Positions 6,184 through 12,593 of a DNA stretch of 13,228 nucleotides are shown here, in pieces. Origin of the DNA: CAZDDA01 sp964568045 (GTDB lineage Bacteria; Bipolaricaulota; Bipolaricaulia; UBA7950; UBA9294). The translations under genes were made by a program, and so were the position numbers. The notes under the pieces are model-generated. The model made no database searches and was not told the origin of the DNA. It saw only the letters and a program-made list of their open reading frames with translations. Position 1 is the first letter of the stretch, and each line of letters begins with the position of its first letter. The stretch is taken from contig CAZMOL010000048.1 in NCBI GenBank assembly GCA_964568045.1, forward strand, positions 1 through 13,228. Reading direction: 5' to 3'.

Positions 6184-6840
6184 ATGTTGACTTTGGGGAT
6201 CGATACTTCCGAGGCCAGGGGGGGAGTGGCTCTGCGAGAAGGGGGTTGCCTCCTCGGTGAGAAGATGATGGAAGAACCCCTTCACCACGCAGAGGAGCTC
6301 CTGCCCCTTTTGGTAGGACTTCTTGATGAGTGCGGTCGAAATAAGGATCAAATACGCCTTGTGAGTGTCAATTGCGGTCCAGGTTCGTTCACGGGGCTTC
6401 GAATCGGTCTTGCCACTGCAAAGGGACTCTGCCAGTCACTGGACATCCCTCTGGTGGGTGTCGATGGAACGGTGGCCTACCGAGTTCGTCTTGACGTCAC
6501 GGGGCGCGTTTGCGTCTTAGTCCCTAATCGCCGAGACCTGTTCTACGTTCGCTGGTTCGCTGGAGCAAGGGCACTCGGCGAAGTGGCGGTGCTATCAAGT
6601 TCAGACGTGCTAACACGAATATCGGAGGGGAAAAAACAGCTTGTCGCAATAGGAAGCGGGGCGGAACTCCTGCGAGAACAGCTGGGAGAATGTGCTTTGG
6701 TAGAGATTGCCCCAGAGGAGTTGAATCGCCCGTCCCCTGCGTGGGTTGCACGCTTGGGAGAGGATACACATACCCAAGATCAACTCTACGATGTAGAACC
6801 AACCTACGTGGAGCCAGCACTCGTGAAAACGATTTCCTAA
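6184..6840 (+). CDS. tsaB: tRNA threonylcarbamoyladenosine biosynthesis protein TsaB
   Basis: This 218-residue ASKHA-fold protein carries the TsaB signatures: LGIDTSEARGGVAL (4-17), HHAEELLPL (34-42), and VNCGPGSFTGLRIGLATAKG (62-81). TsaB acts as the scaffold partner of TsaD, with TsaE, in adding the threonylcarbamoyl group to A37 of ANN-decoding tRNAs. The second half is weakly conserved, as usual; YDVEPTYVEPALVK near the end matches the family's C-terminal PxYxR-type motif only partly. The ATG at 6184 is placed by homology; the open frame extends upstream to 5953 inside ribF in another frame and is not used. No Shine-Dalgarno is seen. It lies 34 bases after ribF and 19 before rpmB, in a housekeeping cluster. 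tsaD and tsaE are not in the window. Confidence 0.93.
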   Translation: MLTLGIDTSEARGGVALREGGCLLGEKMMEEPLHHAEELLPLLVGLLDECGRNKDQIRLVSVNCGPGSFTGLRIGLATAKGLCQSLDIPLVGVDGTVAYRVRLDVTGRVCVLVPNRRDLFYVRWFAGARALGEVAVLSSSDVLTRISEGKKQLVAIGSGAELLREQLGECALVEIAPEELNRPSPAWVARLGEDTHTQDQLYDVEPTYVEPALVKTIS

Positions 6841-6859
6841 TCAATGAGAGGTGACTAGG

Positions 6860-7051
6860 ATGGCAAGAGTTTGCGAGATCTGTGGAAAGAGGCCGGTAGC
6901 GGGAAACACCATCAGCCACTCGCACCGTCGCACGCGCCGGATGAGGGCTCCCAACATTCAGCGGGTTCACGCATACGTTGGCGGAAAACGAGCATGGATC
7001 AATGCATGCACACGGTGCATCAAATCCGGCCGGGTGACAAAGGTCGCTTAG
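6860..7051 (+). CDS. rpmB: 50S ribosomal protein L28 (zinc-binding form)
   Basis: The 63-residue protein begins MARVCEICGKRPVAGNTISH, has the basic SHSHRRTRRMRAPNIQRV core and VGGKRAWINACTRCIKSGRVTKVA at the end. Two CxxC pairs (CEIC and CTRC) give the four-cysteine zinc-ribbon form of L28. It is a structural protein of the large ribosomal subunit near the E site. GAGAGGTGA (about 6845-6853) is a good ribosome-binding site for the ATG at 6860. A GTG at 6851 is in frame but would add three residues not found in the family and would overlap the binding site. Confidence 0.96.
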   Translation: MARVCEICGKRPVAGNTISHSHRRTRRMRAPNIQRVHAYVGGKRAWINACTRCIKSGRVTKVA

Positions 7052-7066
7052 CCGATGCACCGTAAC

Positions 7067-7081
7067 CTCTTGCCACAAGAG
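7067..7081 (+). other. Short hairpin after rpmB
   Basis: CTCTTG and CAAGAG form a 6-bp stem around CCA, 16 bases after the rpmB stop; further pairing outward needs bulges. No T-run follows, so it is not a canonical terminator. It could slow RNA decay at the rpmB 3' end or be incidental. The rest of the 97-base spacer up to the S1 gene shows no clear signal. Confidence 0.3.
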
Positions 7082-7148
7082 AGGTCACAACAGCCAGCGT
7101 GGGTTCTCACAACACGATTTGCGAGGAACTTCTAAGAGGGGACAAGCC

Positions 7149-7631
7149 ATGACGCTTGAAATCGGGGCGGCCGTCTCAGGAGAAATCGTCGATGTCCGTC
7201 CTGAGGGGGTCATTGTCTCCCTGACTGACGGTCAGGTTGGGCTCGTGGCCGCGTGCGAATCCCTTCCTTCCGAGACACTCAAAGACCGTTTCCACCCCGG
7301 TGAAAGGATCACGGTAAGGATCGTCGAGAAAAAGGAGGACGGACGCTTTAATCTGTCGATTTTGCCTCCACAAGAGAGTGGATCCGCGGACCGGTTTGAC
7401 CGCGATTTCCATCGATTGAACCACGTATTAAGCAGGCGCCCCACAAAGCTCACCTCGGAGCATGTACAGCAAGACCCGAAGTCGGAAGAGCGCATCAAGG
7501 AGTGGATTAGCCAAGCCGAGAAGGCAATAGGTCGCCTCCATCGACATCGCGCCAAGAGGTTGAGTGTAACGTTTCATGATGATCAGAGTGAGGGGGGAGC
7601 TGATGCCAAAAGGCGTCGTCATCATCGATAA
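7149..7631 (+). CDS. S1-domain RNA-binding protein
   Basis: The 160-residue protein starts with one S1 OB-fold (about residues 3-76): IGAAVSGEIVDVRPEGVIVSL, GQVGLVAA, the RFHPGERITVRIVEKK turn, and GRFNLSILPP. Single-S1 proteins of this kind bind RNA or ribosomes. The remaining half is charged and probably helical, with DRDFHRLNHVLSR and EERIKEWISQAEKAIGRLHRHRAKR, and a basic His/Arg tail. The start at 7149 has AGAGGGGA just upstream; an in-frame codon at 7119 would add ten residues before the S1 domain and is less likely. Its last 29 bases overlap the start of the ferredoxin-subunit gene in another frame, so it is probably the first gene of the oxidoreductase operon. The exact role is not predictable. 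Confidence 0.85.
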   Translation: MTLEIGAAVSGEIVDVRPEGVIVSLTDGQVGLVAACESLPSETLKDRFHPGERITVRIVEKKEDGRFNLSILPPQESGSADRFDRDFHRLNHVLSRRPTKLTSEHVQQDPKSEERIKEWISQAEKAIGRLHRHRAKRLSVTFHDDQSEGGADAKRRRHHR

Positions 7632-7827
7632 GGAACGGTGTAAGGGATGCGGGCTTTGCATTTCCGCTTGTCCACACCAAGTACTTGCATTCTCTGGCGA
7701 GTTGAACAGAAGCGGCTATGACGTAGTCCACATGGAACAGGAGCAGGACTGTGTCGGTTGTGCTTTCTGCGCTCAAAACTGTCCGGATGTGGCCATCGAG
7801 GTCTATCGCGAGAAGGTAGCTGCGTAA
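7603..7827 (+). CDS. 2-oxoacid:ferredoxin oxidoreductase, delta (ferredoxin) subunit
   Basis: This 74-residue two-cluster ferredoxin has CKGCGLCISACP and CVGCAFCAQNCP, each the CxxCxxCxxxCP ligand set for a [4Fe-4S] cluster. It passes electrons from the catalytic alpha-beta core to external ferredoxin. ATG 7603 is chosen because AGGGGGGAG lies five bases upstream and the family starts with a short MPKG(V)-type lead before the strand VVIIDKERC. An in-frame ATG at 7576 would add nine residues and has a poor ribosome site. The gene overlaps the S1-protein gene by 29 bases and lies 11 bases before the alpha-subunit gene. The delta-alpha-beta-gamma order is typical of Kor/Vor enzymes. Confidence 0.93.
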   Translation: MPKGVVIIDKERCKGCGLCISACPHQVLAFSGELNRSGYDVVHMEQEQDCVGCAFCAQNCPDVAIEVYREKVAA

Positions 7828-7838
7828 AAGGAGAGTCG

Positions 7839-8894
7839 ATGGGCGAACGATTGCTGCTGCGGGGCAATGAGGTGATAGCAGAAGCAGCTATCCGTGCAGG
7901 CTGCCAGTGTTACTTCGCCTACCCAATTACACCCCAGGCGGAGTTGCTGGAACACATGGCAAAACACATGCCCAGGCTTGGCCGCACGTTTATCCAGGCT
8001 GAGAGCGAAATCGCGGCAATCAACATGGTGTACGGAGCCGCCTGTGTAGGGGTTCGGACAATGACCTCGTCCTCTTCACCCGGGATCAGTCTTAAGCAAG
8101 AAGGGATTTCCTATCTCGCCGGTTCAGACCTTCCAGCGGTGATCGTCAATGTCATGCGCGGAGGGCCGGGGCTGGGAGACATCGCCCCCGCCCAGGCGGA
8201 CTATTCACAGGCAACCAAGGGCGGCGGCCACGGTGATTACCACACCATCGTACTCGCACCGTCGACCGTGCCCGAAGCCGGAGAATTGACGATGCTTGCG
8301 TTCGACCTCGCAGATCGTTACCGCACGCCGGTGATGCTCCTCGCAGACGGAATGCTCGGGCAGATGATGGAACCCGTGGAACTCCTCGAGCCAGTGGATG
8401 TCACGGCCTTACCCGAGAAACCATGGGCAACAACCGGCGCCAAGAACCGTGCTCCGAACGTCATTCGAAGCTTCGATCTCGATCCAGAAATACTGAGACA
8501 GATGAACCGTGCCTTGCAGGAGCGCTACCGCGAGATCGAGGCAAAGGAGGTTCGGTACGAGGAGACGGCCACCGAAGATGCGGATATCGTCATCGCGGCG
8601 CACGGAACAGTGGCCCGCATCGCCAGAAGCGTCGTGCGAATGGCGAGGGCTGATGGAATCAAGCTCGGTCTGTTTCGTCCAATCACCCTGTGGCCCTTCC
8701 CCTACCAGCCTTTGCGAGAGCTTTCGAAACGGGTACAGACGGTGCTCACTGTGGAGATGAGTGCAGGCCAGATGTGGGAGGACGTTCGCTTGGCAGTCTG
8801 TGAGCGGGCGAACACCCCGTTCTACGGGGAGTTGGGTGGTGTCGTTCCGACCCCTCGATCAATTCTGAACGAGGTGAAAAAGCATGCCGGTTAG
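7839..8894 (+). CDS. vorB: 2-oxoacid:ferredoxin oxidoreductase, alpha subunit (VorB/KorA type)
   Basis: The 351-residue protein matches the alpha subunit of branched-chain 2-oxoacid (3-methyl-2-oxobutanoate) or 2-oxoglutarate:ferredoxin oxidoreductases. Diagnostic stretches are GNEVIAEAAIRAGC (9-22), YPITPQAEL (28-36) at the active site, QAESEIAAINMVYGAA (53-68), TSSSSPGISLKQEGISYLAG (76-95), NVMRGGPGLGDIAPAQADY and the GGGHGDYHTIVLAPST region, then LADGMLGQMMEPVE. The C-terminal domain II has VIAAHGTVARIARS and LFRPITLWPFP. The enzyme oxidatively decarboxylates a 2-oxoacid to acyl-CoA with thiamine diphosphate and reduces ferredoxin. The sequence resembles proteins commonly named VorB more than KorA, but substrate cannot be fixed from motifs. 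AAAGGAGAG (about 7827-7835) precedes the ATG. The end overlaps the beta-subunit gene by 11 bases. Confidence 0.92.
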   Translation: MGERLLLRGNEVIAEAAIRAGCQCYFAYPITPQAELLEHMAKHMPRLGRTFIQAESEIAAINMVYGAACVGVRTMTSSSSPGISLKQEGISYLAGSDLPAVIVNVMRGGPGLGDIAPAQADYSQATKGGGHGDYHTIVLAPSTVPEAGELTMLAFDLADRYRTPVMLLADGMLGQMMEPVELLEPVDVTALPEKPWATTGAKNRAPNVIRSFDLDPEILRQMNRALQERYREIEAKEVRYEETATEDADIVIAAHGTVARIARSVVRMARADGIKLGLFRPITLWPFPYQPLRELSKRVQTVLTVEMSAGQMWEDVRLAVCERANTPFYGELGGVVPTPRSILNEVKKHAG

Positions 8895-9642
8895 CGTAGA
8901 GAAGATGGTGAAGGTCTTTGGCAGGCCGAGGAGCCTGACCGATGCGCGTTTTACCTATTGCCCCGGGTGCCATCACGGCACCCTTACTCGAATCATTGCT
9001 CAAGCGATTGACGAATTGGGCATCGCAGAGCGGACGGTCGGGATCGCGCCGGTCGGATGTGCCGTCTTTGCCTACCGCTGGTTCCATTGCGACGCGATTC
9101 AAGCGGCACACGGCCGCGCGAGTGCAGTGGCCAGCGGCGCAAAGCGGGCTGACCCTAATCTGATCGTCTTTGCCTATCAAGGAGACGGTGACTTCGCGAG
9201 CATCGGCACGGCTGAATCGATCCATGCCGCCAATCGCGGAGAGAACATCACAGTGTTCTTCGTCAACAACCAGGTATACGGAATGACCGGGGGTGAAATG
9301 GCTCCCACAAGCCTGATAGGGCAAAAGACGTCTACAACTCCGGAGGGTCGTGATCCTGCGTTGTTCGGCTATCCAATCCGTTTCTCGGAGATGATCGCCC
9401 AGTTGGATGCGCCAGTGTACGTTACCCGTCAGGCCCTCTACGACACCAAACGGATTCTGGAGGCTACAAAAGCAGTCAAGAAAGCATTTGCCTGCCAGGT
9501 GGAGGAAAAGGGGTACTCACTGGTAGAGGTCCTTGCCACCTGCCCGACCAATTGGCGGATGAAGCCGACCGATGCGAACAAACACGTGGCTGAGGTTGTC
9601 ACCAAGGTGTATCCGCTCGGGGATCTCGTAGATAGGGGGTAG
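8884..9642 (+). CDS. 2-oxoacid:ferredoxin oxidoreductase, beta subunit (thiamine diphosphate-binding)
   Basis: The 252-residue protein holds the cofactor-binding half of the enzyme. CPGCHHG (26-32), GCAVF (Cys59) and ATCPTNW (Cys220) supply four cysteines in the positions used to bind a [4Fe-4S] cluster in this family. The thiamine diphosphate/Mg motif is YQGDGDFASIG (98-108) followed by FFVNNQVYGMTGG (125-136). The beginning (RSLTDARFTYCPGC) matches KorB/VorA-type subunits. ATG 8884 is preceded by GAGGTG within the end of the alpha gene, giving an 11-base overlap and probable translational coupling. The gamma gene starts two bases after its stop. Confidence 0.94.
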   Translation: MPVSVEKMVKVFGRPRSLTDARFTYCPGCHHGTLTRIIAQAIDELGIAERTVGIAPVGCAVFAYRWFHCDAIQAAHGRASAVASGAKRADPNLIVFAYQGDGDFASIGTAESIHAANRGENITVFFVNNQVYGMTGGEMAPTSLIGQKTSTTPEGRDPALFGYPIRFSEMIAQLDAPVYVTRQALYDTKRILEATKAVKKAFACQVEEKGYSLVEVLATCPTNWRMKPTDANKHVAEVVTKVYPLGDLVDRG

Positions 9643-9644
9643 TT

Positions 9645-10181
9645 ATGGAACGTTCCGTCATCATCGCTGGCTTCGGCGGCCAGGGAGTCATCCTCGCCGG
9701 GAAAATCCTGGCCCAAGCGGGAATGGATCAAGGCTTGGGAGTCACGTGGCTTCCCTCCTACGGGCCGGAGATGAGAGGTGGCACCGCGAACTGCACCGTA
9801 GTTCTCTCCGAGGAACAAGTAGGCTCACCGATCGTCGATGACCCCACGACTCTGATCGCTATGAATCTCCCATCCCTCGACAAGTTTGAGCCACTCGTGG
9901 CTAGGGGAGGAACGATTGTTGTAAACCGATCCCTCGTCGAGCGCAAAGTGGCGCGAGACGATGTGCAGGTGGCGTCCGTTCCGCTGAACGAGTTGGCCAC
10001 AAAACTCGGCAGCGCTCGGGCAATCAACATGGTCGCCCTCGGAGCCTACATCAAGGCAACCGGCGTCGTCCCACTTGAAACCGTGACAGCGGCCATGACA
10101 AAAATGCTTGAGAAAGACGGAAAAGGAAAGTTCGTCCCGATGAATAGCCGGGCACTGCAGGAGGGATACAACGCCGTCTAG
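9645..10181 (+). CDS. 2-oxoacid:ferredoxin oxidoreductase, gamma subunit
   Basis: The 178-residue protein begins with IIAGFGGQGVILAGKILAQA (6-25), the N-terminal glycine-rich motif of gamma subunits, and contains LPSYGPEMRGGTANCTVVLS (36-55), typical of this subunit. Later parts, MNLPSLDKFEPLVARGGTIVVN and NMVALGAYIKATG, fit the same family. The gamma subunit binds coenzyme A and closes the active site. The order delta-alpha-beta-gamma, with spacings of 11, -11 and 2 bases, marks one operon. The ribosome site AGGGGGT lies within the beta-subunit end. A strong AGGAGGG at 10159-10165, within the last codons, appears to serve the next gene. Confidence 0.93.
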   Translation: MERSVIIAGFGGQGVILAGKILAQAGMDQGLGVTWLPSYGPEMRGGTANCTVVLSEEQVGSPIVDDPTTLIAMNLPSLDKFEPLVARGGTIVVNRSLVERKVARDDVQVASVPLNELATKLGSARAINMVALGAYIKATGVVPLETVTAAMTKMLEKDGKGKFVPMNSRALQEGYNAV

Positions 10182-10227
10182 AGAGAAAGAATACCTGGTC
10201 GAACGATGTGAGGCGTTTACTGGAAGG

Positions 10228-10716
10228 TTGGTGCACGCAGTCATCGATCAGGTGAGACGGCCAGACGGAGCCATCTTCACCCGTGAAGTGGTGCTTCATC
10301 CCGGAGCGGTGGCCATCTTTCCCCTGTTCCACGACGGAAGGATTCTCCTTGTTCGCCAGTATCGCCATCCGGTCGGTACAGCGCTGTGGGAAATCCCGGC
10401 GGGGAAGCTCGAACAGGGAGAGAAAGCGTTGGCGTGCGCCAAACGAGAACTCCTCGAGGAAACCGGCTACGAAGCTGAAAGCTGGGAGAGACTCCTGTCC
10501 TTTTTCACCTCTCCGGGATTCTGTGACGAGCAGATCACCCTCTTTCTCGCCCGCGACCTTAAGAAGATTGCTGAGCCGATACCCGGCGAGATCGACGCCC
10601 AGGAACTGTTCGACCGGCAACGACTCCAAGAGATGATAGGAACAGGCGAGATTCGCGATGGCAAGACCTTGCTGGCCTTCCTTCTAGCGGAGATTCACCT
10701 TGCCAGAGACCCTTAA
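10228..10716 (+). CDS. Nudix hydrolase, ADP-ribose pyrophosphatase-like (true start probably further upstream)
   Basis: The full Nudix box GX5EX7REUXEEXGU is present (GKLEQGEKALACAKRELLEETGY). It is followed about 16 residues later by SPGF and E, the spacing seen in ADP-ribose pyrophosphatases, which split ADP-ribose to AMP and ribose-5-phosphate. TREVVLHPGAVAIFPLF and VRQYRHPVG upstream of the box also fit that subfamily. The coordinates use the only standard start codon, TTG 10228, but the family's N-terminal strand is encoded before it (EYLVERCEAFTGRLVHAVID). The frame is open back to a TGA at 10141-10143 without ATG, GTG or TTG. An ACG at 10171 lies 5 bases after AGGAGGG; CTG at 10195 is another option. 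From ACG the protein is 181 residues, the normal family length. It follows the gamma-subunit gene and precedes the ATP-grasp gene by 12 bases. Confidence 0.88.
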   Translation: MVHAVIDQVRRPDGAIFTREVVLHPGAVAIFPLFHDGRILLVRQYRHPVGTALWEIPAGKLEQGEKALACAKRELLEETGYEAESWERLLSFFTSPGFCDEQITLFLARDLKKIAEPIPGEIDAQELFDRQRLQEMIGTGEIRDGKTLLAFLLAEIHLARDP

Positions 10717-10728
10717 GGAGGCAATGCG

Positions 10729-12495
10729 ATGATCGCACCGGAGAGGGTTTCCTCTCCGTACTTCCGATTTGGCCTCTGCCCAACAGGCGTGTGCTCCTTC
10801 TCCAAGGACTCAGTCCCCAACAACGTCTGGTTGATCGGAACCGGACAGGTCGGGGGGAAGGCTCGCGGGCTTCTGTTCGTGATGGATCATTTGGCACACG
10901 GTGGAAGCCTCACCGAGTACGATGATCTTGTCCGCTTTCCCGACTCCCTGATTGTGACCACCGACGTGTTTGATGCGTTCATGGAGGAAAACAACCTGCA
11001 GGAATCTGTTCTCGCAGGCTGCCGGAAAGAGATCACGTTGGACGAGTTGCGGGAGAGGATCGTCGCCGCTGCGTGTCCGGCCGCTGTTCGAGAGGAGCTA
11101 GGCCGTTTTCTTCAACAGGAACATCGTCCGCTGGTGGTTCGTTCCTCTTCTCTGATGGAGGACGATCCCAATCACTCGTTTGCCGGGATCTATCTGTCGG
11201 AATTCCTCGCTAATACCGGAGCTCTCCCAGAACGATTGGACGCGCTCATTGCGGCAATCAAACGGGTGTATGCATCGACCTTCGGCCCAAATGCAAGGGC
11301 CTACCGAAAGCGTCACCATCTACCCTGGCAGCAAGAGAAGATGGCAATCCTAATCCAAAACATGATCGGGCACGACTATCCACACAATCTCTTCTATCCG
11401 TTGATCGGCGGGGTGGCCTTTTCGCTCAACTTCTACCCGTGGAGCGATCGATTGAAACCGGAGGACGGCGTGGTTCGGCTGGTGGTCGGAGTCGGTACGC
11501 GAGCGGTCGGACGGGAATACGCTCGCGTCTTCTCACCCGTGGCGCCCGGCCTGCGGCCGGAGGGTTCGGATGCGGGCACCATCGTTCGCTACTCCCAAGA
11601 GACGGTAGACGTCCTCGACATGCAGCTGGGAATCCTTGCTTCTACGCGGCTGACCGAATTGGACAACCCCCTGTTGAGGACGATCTGCTCGGTGGTCGAT
11701 CCTGAGGGAACTCTAAGTGAACCGTCTTTCAACCTTCCACCAGGAAGACGGTATGTCGCCTCGTTCAGCCGTCTCATTGAAAACGACCTGACGATGCCGT
11801 TCACGCCACTTGTCCGTGAGCTTTCCACCGGCCTCCAGAATCTCTTCGAGTTACCGATCGACATAGAGTTTGCCGTTGACTTCCCTCCTTCTACGGATGG
11901 CCCCGAAAACCCGCTATTCTACTTGCTGCAGGCAAGGCCTCTCGGAGGACGCCCCGAACACCGCCGAGTCCGACTGCCTTCCTCTCCCCTCGAAAAGACG
12001 CTTCTCGTCTGCCAACAGGTACTCGGAAACGGTAAACAAAAACAGATTCGTCACCTGATCTTTGTAGACCCTCGCACGTACCGGTTGGAAGATGCGTACA
12101 GCATCGCCCGCAAGGTGGGTGAGATCGACCAACGTTTGGAGGGTGAGCCGTACATTCTCATGGGTCCAGGAAGGTGGGGAACCACCAACCCACAATGGGG
12201 AGTGCCCGTCCAATACAATGAGATTACAGGCGCCACAGTGATTGTGGAGATGGCCACGGAATCCTTCGCTCCAGAACTCTCGTATGGCACGCACTTCTAC
12301 GCCGACATGGTGGCAAGCGGGGTGTTGTACCTCCCGTTTCGCGAGGAACAGGGAGACCGGTTCAACCGCGAACTCCTCAACAGCCAGAAGGTGCTGTTCG
12401 CCGATCCCTACCTGAAACACTACCGGATCGACGCGGGGTTGGATGTATACGTCAACGGGAAAGGCAAGAAAGGACTCGTCGTCCTTCACAGCTAA
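10729..12495 (+). CDS. PEP/pyruvate-binding ATP-grasp protein (PEP synthase N-domain type, no swivel or PEP barrel)
   Basis: The 588-residue protein carries the ATP-grasp domain of PEP synthase/pyruvate phosphate dikinase: VGGKARGLLF (41-50, with the nucleotide-binding Lys), a clear LVVRSSSLMEDDPNHSFAGIY (135-155), an IDIEFAVDF strand (about 374-382), and YLLQARPLGG (about 397-406), the usual end of the domain. The His-containing swivel domain (TxGGxTxHAAI-like) and the PEP/pyruvate TIM barrel are absent. Instead the last ~170 residues contain ILMGPGRWGTTNP (476-488), an IVEMATESF strand, and LSYGTHFYADM, a module known from other PpsA-like proteins of unclear function. It may be a regulator or a phosphotransfer partner rather than a complete PEP synthase. 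The Shine-Dalgarno TAAGGAGG (10714-10721) is seven bases before the ATG. It ends the operon and faces the phosphofructokinase gene. Confidence 0.85.
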   Translation: MIAPERVSSPYFRFGLCPTGVCSFSKDSVPNNVWLIGTGQVGGKARGLLFVMDHLAHGGSLTEYDDLVRFPDSLIVTTDVFDAFMEENNLQESVLAGCRKEITLDELRERIVAAACPAAVREELGRFLQQEHRPLVVRSSSLMEDDPNHSFAGIYLSEFLANTGALPERLDALIAAIKRVYASTFGPNARAYRKRHHLPWQQEKMAILIQNMIGHDYPHNLFYPLIGGVAFSLNFYPWSDRLKPEDGVVRLVVGVGTRAVGREYARVFSPVAPGLRPEGSDAGTIVRYSQETVDVLDMQLGILASTRLTELDNPLLRTICSVVDPEGTLSEPSFNLPPGRRYVASFSRLIENDLTMPFTPLVRELSTGLQNLFELPIDIEFAVDFPPSTDGPENPLFYLLQARPLGGRPEHRRVRLPSSPLEKTLLVCQQVLGNGKQKQIRHLIFVDPRTYRLEDAYSIARKVGEIDQRLEGEPYILMGPGRWGTTNPQWGVPVQYNEITGATVIVEMATESFAPELSYGTHFYADMVASGVLYLPFREEQGDRFNRELLNSQKVLFADPYLKHYRIDAGLDVYVNGKGKKGLVVLHS

Positions 12496-12555
12496 AAAGA
12501 GAAAATCCGCTCGACAAAGTGTTCTTCTTGCCACAATTGGCGCGTTGCACGTGTT

Positions 12556-12574
12556 CGACCGGGAAGGCCGGTTG
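12556..12574. other. Hairpin between convergent genes
   Basis: CGACCGG and CCGGTTG pair (one G-T wobble) around GAAGG in the 98-base space between the ATP-grasp gene and the phosphofructokinase gene. Neither strand has a T-run directly after the stem, so it is at best a weak or factor-assisted bidirectional stop. Confidence 0.3.
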
Positions 12575-12593
12575 GCGCTTTGGGGCACCGAGA

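Noticed and set aside
8746..9324. 192-codon minus-strand open frame opposite the alpha/beta subunits
   Set aside because: Antisense shadow; the plus strand carries all family motifs.
10051..10629. 192-codon minus-strand open frame opposite the Nudix gene
   Set aside because: Covers a perfect Nudix box on the other strand; no credible protein features of its own.
12556..12574. Intrinsic terminator between the ATP-grasp and pfk genes
   Set aside because: The stem is short and lacks a T-run on either strand, so I list it only as a hairpin.
11914..12588. 224-codon minus-strand open frame opposite the ATP-grasp gene
   Set aside because: Antisense shadow without motif; the opposite strand encodes the GPGRWG module.
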